Shown: positions 42,280 to 53,200 of the stretch, piece by piece | Numbering within the stretch: the stretch's first letter is position 1 | How the letters are laid out: every line of letters begins with the position of its first letter | NCBI GenBank assembly: GCA_963819175.1 | Contig: CAWFVJ010000021.1 | Span: forward strand, 124,001-188,000 | Source: CAWBRT01 sp963819175 | GTDB taxonomy: Bacteria; Acidobacteriota; Terriglobia; Terriglobales; Acidobacteriaceae | Reading direction: 5' to 3' | DNA: 64,000 nt | Program-made: the position numbers and the translations under genes | Notes under the pieces: model-generated | The model's database searches: none | Told to the model about the DNA's origin: nothing | What the model saw: only the letters and a program-made list of their open reading frames with translations

Positions 42280-43677
42280 TCATGCAGCCCGACGACGCCT
42301 TGTGCGCCAACCCTGTTCAATCTCTTCCAGGGTGCGGCCTTTGGTTTCCGGAACCATGTAATAGGAAAACAGAAAAGCGGCAATCGACAGCACACCGTAG
42401 AGCCAAAACGTCCAACTGGGACCAACCGCCTGCACCAGGCTCAGAAACGTAATGGAAACCACCAGGTTGAAGATCCAGTTACTGCCGGCAGCCGTGCCCT
42501 CGGCCAATCCACGGATTCGCAGCGGATAGATTTCCGCGATGAGCAGCCAGAAGATAGGTCCAAGGCTAATCGCAAAAAAGGCAACATAGGCCATCAGGGT
42601 AATCACCGCCACCCAGGCGACGGTGCTGGTTTCGGCCTGCATGCGGAAGGCCGCGCCTAGAATTCCGAGGCAGACGGCCATTCCGGCAATTCCGACGAGC
42701 AGCAGCGGTCGTCGTCCCACGCGATCAATGAGCCACATGGCGACGATGGTCATGATCACGTTCACCAGGCCAATGACGGCGGTCGCCAGAATCGCGCCCG
42801 AGGCGGAGGAAATGCCCGCCGTCAGGACGATCGTGGGAGCGTAGTAGATAACCGTGTTGATGCCGGTGATTTGCTGAAAAATTGCCAGCCCAATTCCAAC
42901 CACGAGCGCCGGGCGCACCGTGGGAGAAAGCAGATCCGCCCAGCGGCCGCGCTCTTCCGACTGCTCCAGGCTGCCGACGATCTCCTGGAGCTCCGCGTCA
43001 ACGTTATCGGTTCCGCGTATCCGCACCAGAACCGCGCGAGCGGCCTCGGGGTGCAGGTACTTTGCGAGCCAACGAGGGCTCTCCGGCAGCACCAGCATCC
43101 CCACGCCCAGGATGATGCCGGGGACGACGGCCAATCCCAGCATCCAGCGCCAAGCCTCGCTTTTCGCGTAAGCGAAATCGACCAGGTAAGCGCCGAGAAT
43201 GCCGATGGTGATCGCCAACTGAAACAGTGAAACCTGCCAGCCGCGCGCTTCCGGGGGAGCGACTTCCGAAATGTAGACGGGGACGGTGGTGCAAGCCAGT
43301 CCGATGCCTAACCCTACGATGACGCGGCCAACGACGAGCGCCGCAATCGACGTGGCGGCCGCGCACAGAATTGCCCCTGCGATAAAGACGATGGAGGTTG
43401 CGAGCAACGTCAACCGGCGCCCAAAGCGGTCCGACAGGCCGCCCCCGGTGAGTGCCCCGACGATCGCTCCCGCCAGCACAATGCTGACGATCAATTCCTG
43501 CTCGAAGGTCGAGAGCGCAAATTCCTTCTTGATGAAGATAAGCGCCCCGGAGATCACGCCCGTGTCGTAACCGAAAAGCAAGCCGCCCAGAGCTGCGAAG
43601 GCAGCGGCCAAGTAGACGAACCGCGCACCTTTGCCTTGCGCGCCTGCGACATGGATCTTCGAGCCATTTATCGTCAC
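42280..43677 (-). CDS. Sugar porter family MFS transporter
   Basis: A 465-residue transporter with 12 predicted helices and all sugar-porter marks: GYDTGVISGALIFI, SDRFGRRLTLL, VGLGIGLACTTVPVYISEVAP, PESPRWLAKY, QQITGINTVIYYAPTI, RVGRRPLLL and PETKGRTLEEIE. A proton symporter for hexoses or disaccharides. It starts 37 bases downstream of the beta-glucosidase stop, so the two are probably co-transcribed (GH3 first). It would import glucose or sophorose released outside. Confidence 0.92.
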   Translation of the reverse strand: MTINGSKIHVAGAQGKGARFVYLAAAFAALGGLLFGYDTGVISGALIFIKKEFALSTFEQELIVSIVLAGAIVGALTGGGLSDRFGRRLTLLATSIVFIAGAILCAAATSIAALVVGRVIVGLGIGLACTTVPVYISEVAPPEARGWQVSLFQLAITIGILGAYLVDFAYAKSEAWRWMLGLAVVPGIILGVGMLVLPESPRWLAKYLHPEAARAVLVRIRGTDNVDAELQEIVGSLEQSEERGRWADLLSPTVRPALVVGIGLAIFQQITGINTVIYYAPTIVLTAGISSASGAILATAVIGLVNVIMTIVAMWLIDRVGRRPLLLVGIAGMAVCLGILGAAFRMQAETSTVAWVAVITLMAYVAFFAISLGPIFWLLIAEIYPLRIRGLAEGTAAGSNWIFNLVVSITFLSLVQAVGPSWTFWLYGVLSIAAFLFSYYMVPETKGRTLEEIEQGWRTRRRRAA

Positions 43678-43714
43678 AATCTGCTCCTGTCTATCCTTAG
43701 GCTGCCGTTTTCTG

Positions 43715-46012
43715 CTAGGGCTTTGGTGTGCCGATGGTGAAATGTGCCATCTGTCCCTGCGTCGAGTTCGGGCCTATCCAGACCGATACCTCCGCCGGTT
43801 CCACCGTGTATTGCATATCGATATTCCAGAAGGCGAGTTCGTCGCGGCCCAATCGAAACTCGACGCTCTGCGCTTCACCGGGGGCAAGCACCAGGGTTCG
43901 AAAGCCCTTCAGCTCCTTAATCGGACGCGCTACGCTCGTCCCGCGCTGCCCGATGTAGAGCTGAACGATTTCCCGGCCCACTCGCGTTCCCGCGTTCGTG
44001 ACCGTGGTGGAAACCGTGACGTAACCCGTGCCGCTGTTCAAGGCGCGAGCTGAGGCCGTGGTCTCGCTCAGCTTCAGAGGAGAGTAGGTGAACTGCGTGT
44101 AGGAGAGGCCGAAACCGAACGGGAACAACGGCGTGTTTTGCTCGTCAATGTAGCGCGAGACGTATTTTTCCGCCGAGTTTGCAGGCGGATGAGTGAGGTC
44201 CACACCATCCGCCGGACGGCCTGTGTTGAGTTCGTTGTAGTAGAGAGGCTCTTGCCCCACGCTGCGCGGCATGGAAACCGTCAGCTTGCCGCTGAAATTG
44301 ACATCGCCGAAGAGCGTCCTCACCAAGGCAGGTCCGGCCTGCACGCCCGGATACCACGCTTGAACCATCGCGGGCACATGCGCGGCGGCCCAAGTCAACG
44401 CCAATGGACGCCCACTGAAAATAATCAGCAGCACCGGCTTGCCCGTGGCAGCGATTCGTTCCAGCAACTGCTCCTGATTGCCGGGCAGGTCGAGATGAGC
44501 GCGTGAAGCAGCCTCGGCCGTCATCGATGGCGCATCCTCGCCCAGCGCCGCAATCACCAGATCAGCCTGGTTTGCGGCTTCCACCGCTGCTTCGAATCCG
44601 GCATCGCTGGCGGTATTGATTTCAGTGCCCTTCGCGTACAGCAGCTTTCCTCCGGATTGAAGCATGCGCTGTTCAAGCGCGGATTTGAGCGTGACCGCAT
44701 CTTTCGCTTCGCCCTTGCCGGGCCACGATCCAAGCATGTTTGAGGCATCGTCGGCGAGCGGGCCGATGAGGGCAACGGTTCTTACCTTGGGGGAGAGCGG
44801 CAGCAAAGGAGAGCCGCCGACTTTCTCGTTCTTCAGCAGCACGAGGGAACGCTCCGCGATGGTGCGCGCCAGTTCCAGATGCGCGGGATCAAGCTTCGTA
44901 GGGGCTCCCGCGCCAATTTCCGGCGTATAGGGATGATCGAACAAGCCCAAGGCAAACTTTACCCGGAGCACACGGCGCACTGCCTCATCCAACACCGATT
45001 CGGGCACGGCTCCGCTGCGCACGAGGTCGCTCAAGTGCCGTTGAAACAAGCCGCTTTCCATGTCCACGTCAAGACCGGCGAGGATCGCTTTCCGGGCGGC
45101 GGTCGCGCCATCCAGGGCGACGCCATGAGCAATCAATTCAGCGACTGCCTGCCAGTCACTCACGACCAGTCCCTGAAATTTCCATTCTCCTCGCAAAATT
45201 CTGGTCAACGTCATCGGATTGGCGGTGGCGGGGACTTCATTCAGCGTGTTGAATGCGCTCATGATGCTCGCCGCGCCCGCCTTCACTGCGGACTCAAACG
45301 GCGGAAGGTAGATTTGGCGAAGCGTGCGCTCCGACATATCCGCCGCGTTGTAATCGCGGCCCGCTTCGGCTGCTCCGTATCCGGCATAGTGCTTGGCGCA
45401 GGCCGCCAGTGAATCGGCATTCGCCAGATTCGCACCCTGGTATCCGCGCACATAAGCCGCCGCCATCGCGGAGCCCAGGTATGGGTCTTCGCCGGCGCCT
45501 TCCACGATGCGTCCCCAACGGGCATCGCGTGCGATGTCGACCATGGGCGAGAATGTCCAGCGAATGCCCTCCGCCGTCGCCTCCTTGGCGGCGACCCTGG
45601 CGGCCTGCTCGACAAGTTGCGGGTCCCAGGTTGACGCCATGCCCAGCGGAACTGGAAACACTGTCCTGTAGCCATGAATGACGTCAATCCCGAACAGCAG
45701 CGGAATCCGGAGGCGCGATTGCTCGACCGCAATTCGCTGCAGCGCATTGGTTTCGGCGGCGCCCGTCAGATTCCCGAACGAGCCGATCTGCCCCTTTGCG
45801 ATCTGCTCGCGATAGTCGGCGCGCCCAGTGCCCGGTCCAGTCGGAACTCCCGCTGAGTACAGGACTAGCTGGCCCACCTTCTCGTCCACCGTCATTCGCT
45901 GAAGCAAGGCATCGATGCGGTGCTCGATTTCAGGGCTCCCGAACTTGCTCTGCGCGAAAGCCGAACCAGCAATCAACGCCAGAACGCCAAGGACTGCGAG
46001 GGTTCGTCGCAT
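43715..46012 (-). CDS. Glycoside hydrolase family 3 beta-glucosidase, exported
   Basis: A 765-residue enzyme from MRRTLAVLGVLALIAGSAFAQ (signal peptide; the frame opens further upstream without a better start). Three GH3 domains: the N-terminal barrel with FGIDVIHGYRTVFP and AKHYAGYGAAEAGRDYN, the nucleophile region GLVVSDWQAV, the middle domain with LVLLKNEKVGG and ALIGPLADDASNMLGSW, and a C-terminal fibronectin-type domain ending VEPAEVSVWIG. Resembles BglX. In beta-1,2-glucan loci GH3 enzymes cleave sophorose and short oligomers; that substrate is inferred from the neighbours. Confidence 0.93.
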   Translation of the reverse strand: MRRTLAVLGVLALIAGSAFAQSKFGSPEIEHRIDALLQRMTVDEKVGQLVLYSAGVPTGPGTGRADYREQIAKGQIGSFGNLTGAAETNALQRIAVEQSRLRIPLLFGIDVIHGYRTVFPVPLGMASTWDPQLVEQAARVAAKEATAEGIRWTFSPMVDIARDARWGRIVEGAGEDPYLGSAMAAAYVRGYQGANLANADSLAACAKHYAGYGAAEAGRDYNAADMSERTLRQIYLPPFESAVKAGAASIMSAFNTLNEVPATANPMTLTRILRGEWKFQGLVVSDWQAVAELIAHGVALDGATAARKAILAGLDVDMESGLFQRHLSDLVRSGAVPESVLDEAVRRVLRVKFALGLFDHPYTPEIGAGAPTKLDPAHLELARTIAERSLVLLKNEKVGGSPLLPLSPKVRTVALIGPLADDASNMLGSWPGKGEAKDAVTLKSALEQRMLQSGGKLLYAKGTEINTASDAGFEAAVEAANQADLVIAALGEDAPSMTAEAASRAHLDLPGNQEQLLERIAATGKPVLLIIFSGRPLALTWAAAHVPAMVQAWYPGVQAGPALVRTLFGDVNFSGKLTVSMPRSVGQEPLYYNELNTGRPADGVDLTHPPANSAEKYVSRYIDEQNTPLFPFGFGLSYTQFTYSPLKLSETTASARALNSGTGYVTVSTTVTNAGTRVGREIVQLYIGQRGTSVARPIKELKGFRTLVLAPGEAQSVEFRLGRDELAFWNIDMQYTVEPAEVSVWIGPNSTQGQMAHFTIGTPKP

Positions 46013-46076
46013 GAAGTTTCGCAAGAGGTTTGATGCTGGCGCGGGCTTCGCGCCACACCATGCAACACTGGAGCTT

Positions 46077-46192
46077 GTTTCATAAATCCATTTCAGGCAA
46101 AGCGTGCGTCCCTCGGGGGCTAAAGCCCCATTTTTTCTGACTCGGGACGGCATGGCTAAAGCCATGCCCCTTCAAGACCCATTTATGAAACA
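46077..46192. repeat. Inverted-repeat element with GGGGCTAAAGCCCC core
   Basis: Outer arms TTTCATAAATCCATT and CCATTTATGAAACACG are inverted. Between them are two hairpins, GGGGGCTAAAGCCCC and ATGGCTAAAGCCAT. The core equals family D elsewhere. It separates the GH3 and GH144 genes. Confidence 0.7.
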
Positions 46193-46253
46193 CGCTCTCT
46201 TATGAACACGCACTGATGTCGGATTCCGGAAGCGGGGGTAAGGATGCCGCGAA

Positions 46254-47597
46254 TTACGAGTGCATGGCTGGCGAGCCCTGCATCGAGTAGAGAGTTGCCG
46301 GCGCGCGCAAAGGGCCAAACCCGGCCTTTAACATGGCTGTCTGCATTTCAGGATTGCGCATGAAGGTGCGCCAGACGAATTCGCTGCGCGCATTCTCGGC
46401 CATCAACATACTGATGCCCACATCGATTCCGACTACCTCGTGATCGACCCAGCCAGTCATCGGATTGAAGGCATCGACAAATCCATAGCGCTTCCAGATT
46501 TGCTTTCCGTAGCGTTGGCGAAGATTGCGCAGCACCATCATCGAGTCTGCGAAGAGGAACGGCAGAGACCCTGAGGCCGCAGCGGGAACAATGCTCCCAT
46601 CGACCGGCCCTTGCAACGGCGGACCGCCCCAGGCGACATATCCCTTAACTGAATCCGACGCCGTGATCCCCCAGAGCTCCGGAGAATAGCTGGGAAAACG
46701 CGCGCTGAGCGCCTGGCAGAACTGCCGGTGCGCTTGCGAGGCGACTACCGAGTTCGCAAAGTAATCGGCGTATTCATCCTGTTTTCCGCGGAAATCGAAC
46801 CACGCATGCGAGTACTGGTGGACAAACAGCGGCGCCGGCGTGGAGATGAATTGATAATCCCCGTAGACAATCTTCGGCCTGCGCACGGCGTGCCAGCATG
46901 CGGCCGGAATCGGATGCGTCGGCGATCCGATGGCCAACAGATAGAGCATCATGGATTCGCAATACGCATCCCATCGCAACGGGCTGAAACCAAATTCCGG
47001 CTTCCATTCGAGGGCAAACGTGTCGCCGTTGTGTAGTGCCCACGGCCACTCGACGCGGCGATAAATCCGCGCCGCAGCCCGGCGAATTGCCGCATCGTGG
47101 AAATACTCGCGGCAGGTCAACACCCCGCACAACAGAATCGACATATCGATAGGCGACAGCTCCGATTTTGCGAAACGTCTCCCGTTGCGCATGTCGACAT
47201 AGTGGTAGAGAAAGCCATGAACGTGCGGGGCGCGCTCGAGGAAGTGCAGCGTCTGCCGAACCCGTGCTGTAATTTCGGCGCGCGGCCTGTAGCCGCGTTG
47301 GTGAGCGATGCACAGAGCAGTGAGCCCGAAGCCGGTGGCCGCAATGCTGCTCATACGGCTGTTGCTGCCGCCGTCTGCTTCGGCCCGGTCGCGAACCAGG
47401 CCCGTGTGCGGGTCGGCTTCGTTCCAGAAGAATTCGAAAGAAGCGCGCTCCATCTGGTCCAACAGCTCGGAGTTGGTGCTCGTCGCCGCTGACGCCTTTG
47501 ACAGCAATACATCGGTTGCGATCCCGCCGCCGGTAAAGCGCAAGATAGTGGAACCGATCATCAGTGTGCGCATGAAATCGCGTCTGTTCAAAAGCAT
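46254..47597 (-). CDS. Glycoamylase-domain hydrolase, GH144-like, Tat-exported (copy 1)
   Basis: A 447-residue protein. The N terminus has a twin-arginine motif (NRRDFMR) followed by a hydrophobic stretch. The rest is the COG5368/glycoamylase (alpha/alpha)6 domain: ASFEFFWNEADPHTGLVRDR, ATGFGLTALCIAHQRGY, FLYHYVDM, PLFVHQYSHAWFDFRGKQDE, WGITASDSVKGYVAWGGPP and VDHEVVGIDVGISMLMAEN. Characterised members include GH144 endo-beta-1,2-glucanases. It lies between GH3 and a second copy, supporting beta-1,2-glucan as substrate. Intact reading frame. Confidence 0.85.
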   Translation of the reverse strand: MLLNRRDFMRTLMIGSTILRFTGGGIATDVLLSKASAATSTNSELLDQMERASFEFFWNEADPHTGLVRDRAEADGGSNSRMSSIAATGFGLTALCIAHQRGYRPRAEITARVRQTLHFLERAPHVHGFLYHYVDMRNGRRFAKSELSPIDMSILLCGVLTCREYFHDAAIRRAAARIYRRVEWPWALHNGDTFALEWKPEFGFSPLRWDAYCESMMLYLLAIGSPTHPIPAACWHAVRRPKIVYGDYQFISTPAPLFVHQYSHAWFDFRGKQDEYADYFANSVVASQAHRQFCQALSARFPSYSPELWGITASDSVKGYVAWGGPPLQGPVDGSIVPAAASGSLPFLFADSMMVLRNLRQRYGKQIWKRYGFVDAFNPMTGWVDHEVVGIDVGISMLMAENARSEFVWRTFMRNPEMQTAMLKAGFGPLRAPATLYSMQGSPAMHS

Positions 47598-47738
47598 CGT
47601 AGGGGCGTAGCAACCTGAAAACTGTTTGCGAGTGTTCAGTGTGCCTCGCCGGCTGCGATTTTGGGTTAAGGTGAATCTCCAAGAATGGTCGGCTAAAGAA
47701 TCGGTCTTAGGCGCTGGGAGGGCTAAGGTTTGCCGTCG

Positions 47739-48723
47739 TCAAAAACGGTAGCCGGGTTTGAGTTCGCAGCGGTAGGTTCTGCTTTCGTGCTCAACTCCGA
47801 GGGCGCAATCGGCCCAGCTCAAGCAAAGGCTCGGGCCAAGCGGAAAAACCACGCGCTCGCCGCCGATCTCTGCCTCGATGCTCGGCCCCTCGGCCTCGGG
47901 GGGAAGACTGAAGTTGAGCGTTCGTCCAAAGACAATCGGGTACGAAGTGCGCACCAGGTCGGCGACCCAGGGGTGAAAGACTTCGGCTTCAATAAGGAAG
48001 GTAGCGGTATCCGACCAGTTGAGGGCCGACACTTTCACCATCCGTCCGCCTCGAGAAAGTTGACTGGGCTCGATCCTGGTGAACGGACAGGGGCCTGCGA
48101 TGCAGGAGACTCTCACGTTGCGGAATTCGTTTCCTTCGCCGGCATCGAGCGATCCGGAACCGATTGCCGCCTTCCATCTCCCATCCGGCGAGCAAGGAGA
48201 TTTTTGATCGCAAGGCACGTTGCCGGTGTTGATCACCTGGAAGGCCTTTACCGCGCTGCCGACTTCGGCTGCCGTAGTGGTCTTGACGGCGTACCTGACC
48301 GAGATATTGGCGACGAGCGTTTCGGGATGATGAACTTCCGCGTGGGAAGCTTGCGGCGAAACTGGAACCATGCGGGCGATGTAAAGGCTATTCCCGGCAG
48401 CTTCGCTAAGTTGCAGCGGCTCGTAACCGGAATGCCGAAACGTCAGCGTTAGAGGCTCTCCAGCTCGAATTCCTCTCGGAAGCGTGACCCGAAAGAAGCC
48501 CGTCGCGTCCGACCTGCCCGCGTACGATGCCAATCCGTCTAGCAACCGTCACGTCGACATCGGCAATGGGCTGCTCCTTGTTCGGGTCAGCATTCCGCTT
48601 GATCACCGCGCCTTGCAGGACCATTGGCCGCAGTTTGAAGGAGCGCACAAGGGCCAGCGCCAGAATCGTCGCGAGGGCTGCCACAACAGCAGCGAGAATC
48701 GCGGTCTTCCGCCTCACCCTCAT
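47739..48723 (-). CDS. Membrane-anchored carboxypeptidase-regulatory-like domain protein, frameshifted
   Basis: The first frame starts 48723 with a membrane helix (TAILAAVVAALATILALALV) and reaches ADVDVTVARR. It then leaves frame; the continuation is DGLASYAGRSDATGFFRVTL, PRGIRAGEPLTLTFRHSGYE and so on to 47739. A beta-sandwich of the carboxypeptidase-regulatory-like style is apparent in FFRVTLPRG and FRHSGYEPLQL. The second half has four or more cysteines (CDQKSPCSPDG, VSCIAGPCPF), suggesting disulphides outside the cell. One extra base near 48535 explains the break. Function unknown. Confidence 0.7.
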
Positions 48724-48859
48724 AACCTTCGAACGACTTTATGCAGCGGCTCCGGAGTTGGTGAACTCAAGCGATCAACGCCAGACCTAACTGATGATGC
48801 GTGATCGTGCTCTCCTGTTTGGCTCATCCCGTTCCCGACTTTTGTCATCCCATTAGCAG

Positions 48860-50213
48860 ATGCAGAAAGAAGAAACTGCGAGCTTCAGCCGGATTTCGCG
48901 CCGGGTGTTTCTGAGTCATCTCGTTAGACTCGGGATTGCGATCCCGGTTGCCTGTGGCGTGCTGCCGGTTTTCGCGGCGCCGCAGACCGCGTGCCCGGCG
49001 CCTGCGCCCGTCCCGGGCCGCCTCGCCGCAGATGATGCGCAACTGCTGGAAGAGATCGAGCATGCAAACTTTCTGTTTTTCTGGGAGCAGGCAAACCCGC
49101 AATCCGGATTGGTAAGAGATCGCTTCAACGTGCGCACGATGGGCGATGGAGTGGTTGGGAGCATTGCCGCGACCGGCTTCGGGCTGACCGCTCTCTGCAT
49201 AGGGCAGCAGCGCGGCTACGTTTCCATGGCCGAGGCAAGTGGGCGTGTGCTCACGACGTTGCGCTTCATCTGGAGGAAGCTGCCCATTCATCGCGGCTTT
49301 TTCTTCCACTGGGCCAACGTGGAGACGGGTGAAAGAATTTGGGACTCGGAAATATCGTCGGTGGACACTGCGATTCTGCTCTGCGGAGTGCTCACCTGCC
49401 GGGAGCACTTTCGCCATCCGGAGATTCGCCGTCTGGCCAGCCAGATTCTCCGCCGCGTCGACTGGACATGGCTCTCCGAAGACACTTCGTTGCTGCCGCA
49501 CGGATGGACTCCGGAAGTTGGCTTTCTGTCTTATCGATGGGACTACTATAGCGAGCTGATGATGATGTACCTGCTCGGCTTGGGATCTGCAATCCATCCC
49601 TTGCGGGTCGGAAACCTGGAAGGCGTGGAAGCGAACGACCTTCGAATACGATGGACTGCGATACATCGGTTCGTTCGCGCCTTTGTTCGTGCATCAATAC
49701 TCCCAAGCCTGGTTCGATTTTCGCGGCAAGCGCGATCAATATGCCGATTACTTTCAGAATTCGATCGTCGCCACCGATGTCCATCGCCGCTTCTGCATCG
49801 AACTGGCAAAGCAGTTTCCCGACTACAGCGATGACCTGTGGGGAATTACCGCGTCCGATTCGCAGAAAGGCTACGTCGTTTGGGGCGGCCCGCCACGGAT
49901 GGGCCCGATCGACGGAACCGTCGTCCCCAGCGCGGCGGCAGGGTCGCTGCCGTTTCTGCCGGAGGCTACGATGCGCGTCCTGAGGACGATTCGAAACCGC
50001 TATGGAGCAGCCTGGAGCCGCTACGGATTCGTGAACGCCTTCAACCCGCTGAAGAATTGGTATGACACCGACGTGATCGGAATCGATACCGGAATCACCA
50101 TGGTCATGGCTGAGAATGCGCGCACCGGTTTTGTCTGGGAAACATTCATGAAAAGTCCGGAGGCGCAACGCGGCATGCGGCGGGCAGGATTCAGACCCAA
50201 CGCATCCACGTGA
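48860..50213 (+). CDS. Glycoamylase-domain hydrolase, GH144-like, Tat-exported (copy 2), frameshifted
   Basis: Starts with a perfect twin-arginine motif (SRRVFL) and a signal segment (LGIAIPVACGVLPVFA). The first frame covers ANFLFFWEQANPQSGLVRDR to MMMYLLGLGSAIHP, then loses frame near 49600. The second frame resumes with TTFEYDGLRYIGSFAPLFVH and QYSQAWFDFRGKRDQYADYF, then WGITASDSQKGYVVWGGPP and DVIGIDTGITMVMAENA, to 50213. One extra base explains it. It is a clear paralogue of the gene at 46254-47597 on the opposite strand. It ends 5 bases from the convergent glucan synthase stop. Confidence 0.85.
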
Positions 50214-50218
50214 GGCGA

Positions 50219-53200
50219 TCAGCTTGCCTGAACGATTTTCTTTTCTCCCCTGCCGCCGTTTCGAAACGATAGCGCCGGCCACCGCAGCAGTCGCGCCGAG
50301 CGTTGCTTCACGATGGGGCGCTCGTGCAAAAGCAACTCGGTCGCCTGCACCCGCGGATCGCCATGGAACCAGCGCTGCACAACGCCGTCCTCCAGCACGT
50401 TGGCAATGGACAGCAGACTCATACCCTCGTGGTGCGCCATCCATGACTTCACCAGTTCAAAGCGGCGCCAACGCGAACGTCCACGCACCGGGGTGAAGTC
50501 GGCAGCCTCATAGAAACCGTACGGGCCAAGCCAACCGCGCTTCATCATCCAGCGCAGATTGCCGAGAGCGGCCGCGGAATCGAATCCGACAGCCAGGATC
50601 GAGGCGTACGGCGCTACGACGAGAGTTTTGGAATCTTCCTTCTGCAACGCCAGCTGTGGAACCCCGAACGCGCGATATCCGTAATTGCCGCCGTCGTCGA
50701 CGGAGCAATAAGCGGATTCGGAAATTCCCCACGGAATTCCTTTTCGAAGCGCATACGACTGCTGTGCCCGAATAGCGCCCTCCGCGGAGCGTCTGAGCAG
50801 GGTGTCCGGATAAGAGCGCATCCAGATTGAAGGCATCAGGTACTCAAACATCGTCCCTGTCCAGGAGGCGAGAACAGGACGGCCTGCCGCTAAAACATAG
50901 CCGCGGCCAAGCAGGAACCAGATCTCTTGCGGAATGTCACCCTTCGCAATCGCGACGAACGTTGCAATGCGCGACTCGGAGGCGAGCAAGTCGTAGCACG
51001 CCTGGTGCAGCGTGTCGCTGTCAACTTCATAACCTATCGAGAGGAGTTTGCGCCGCCGCTCAAGCAAGAAGCCGAAATCCATGCCTGAAAACCAGTTCCC
51101 GGCGTCCTCGGCAAGCGACTGCAATTCACCAATAAGCCGGGTGGAATTTTCGCGTGCAGCATGCAAAAGCTGCGTTAGTTGCCGGCAGCAGCTCTGCATG
51201 TCGCTGGAGAGTGAATCGCCGGCGGCATTCTTCAAGGCGCGTGCTGAGAAGCTCGATTGCCGCCGGCAAGCGCGCCAAGGAAACCTCATGATGCGGTCCT
51301 TTCAGAAATGCGAACGCCGGATCGCGGTAAAGAGATTCGAACTGCGGCAACAGCCACGGCGTGTAGTCGGCGATCATCTCCCGATTGCGCTCCTCGCGGG
51401 CCGCGAGTTCGGTCTCGAACCAGGAAGGCGCTAGCTTTGCCGGTCGACCGCCTGACGCCGCCGGATAGGCTGGCGCGAGCAGGCGCTCCAGCCACGGCAT
51501 TTTCTGACGCCGCCGGAGCGACCCTGAGCGTCTTGCGGGAACCCTGCCGCAATTCGTCCAGCACACCTATGTAATCGGCGTAGCCATCCACCAGCGTGGG
51601 CGACAGCAAAGGCTTGCCGAGCAATGCGGTAGTGCCGTTTTTCAAGGCTACGAGCGCCGACGCAAGGTTCCCGCTATCCACCGTGGAGACGAATCGCGGG
51701 GCCATCGGGGACAACGTTCTAGTGTCGTACCAATTCAGCAGATGCCCGCGATAGGTTTGCATGCGAGCCATCGTCTCGAGCGTCTTGAGGGTCTGCCACG
51801 CAAACTCCGGAACCGTAAGGTAGCCCATTTCGCAGGCGACCTGACGCGCATTCAAAAGGAACGCAAGATTGGTCGGAGATATTCGTGGCGCGATCTTCAA
51901 CGGTTGCTCTTGCACGTTATCCGGCACCAGCCAGTTATGTTCCTCGGTGCTGAACTCGGCAAAATAACGCCATGTGCGCAGGGCAAGCCGGCGCAAAAAC
52001 CGCCGATCGCTCCTGGAAGACATTTTGCGAACAGAGCGAAACGGCCTGTCAAGCCACAGCGAGATCAGCTTGCTGCCCGCCCAAAGCAGCAGAATGGGTA
52101 GTGCCGCGGCCATGCCTGCCTGGGCGACGGACAAAGTAGACAAGCACTCCTATCCCCAACGCGACCGCCGGCGTCCAGATCAGGTACCAATCGGCCGGAG
52201 TGCGCGTCTGTTTGCCCATCTCGGCTTCCTCCGCGGTTTCCCATTCCAGCATGCGCCGGCGTGAAACCATCCGGCGATAGAGCGTTCGCGCAATCGCGTC
52301 CACGGAAACCAATGCATTGTGCTGCAGGAACGTAAGCGTCAGGACAACACTGACAAGCGCTGTTCCAAGCGCGGCCAGGGCATCTGCAATCCCGCTAAGG
52401 CTGGCGGAGAGCGCGGCCCGCATCACTGCGCACGCGAATTGCACCCATGGCGGAACAAACAGAATGGCGAGCATGACGGCGGTCCAGTAGAGCGGATGCC
52501 CCGGAAGCGCCGTCCATCCCAAAACCAGAAACACGAAGATCGCAATCTCGACCAGGCTCCTCCGCAGATTGTCGAGGATCTTCCAGCGCGATATGAACGA
52601 GATTGGGTTGCGGACGCGGTTGCCGCTCTCATCGGGAACCCGTGGAAACAGCCACTCGACGATCTGCCAATCTCCCCGCAGCCAGCGATGTTTGCGCCTG
52701 ATGTAGGCGCGGTAATGCGACGGATAATCGTCAATGACCTGGGCATCGTTGACGAATCCCGCGCGCGCATACGCGCCCTCGATCAAATCGTGACTCAGAA
52801 GAGCATTGCGCGGGAAACGATGGCTGAGAACTTTGTGCAGCGTTCGAACTTCATAAAGACCCTTTCCGACGAAGGTGCCCTCGCCATACAAGTCCTGATA
52901 AACGTCAGAAACCGAACGCGTGTAAATATCGAAGCCCGTCTGCCCGGAATAGATCGATGCCAGCCGCGATTGAGCCGCACTCTGGACGCTCACTCCCACG
53001 CGCGGTTGAAGAATTCCAAAACCTTCGACGACGATGTTGCGCTCGGGATCGACAATGGCCTGGCACAAAGGATGCGCGAGCGCGCCGATCAACTGGTGCG
53101 CTGTGCCGCGAGGCAGTTCTGTGTCCGAATCCAGCGTCAAGACATAACGAATGCGCGGCAGACTGGAAAGGTCGCCCGCCTTGTAGGGAAAGCTGTCGTA

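Noticed and set aside
42024..42361. ORFs with repeated FQISDFR heptapeptides
   Set aside because: Direct consequence of the 7-base tandem array, which keeps every frame open; not a protein.
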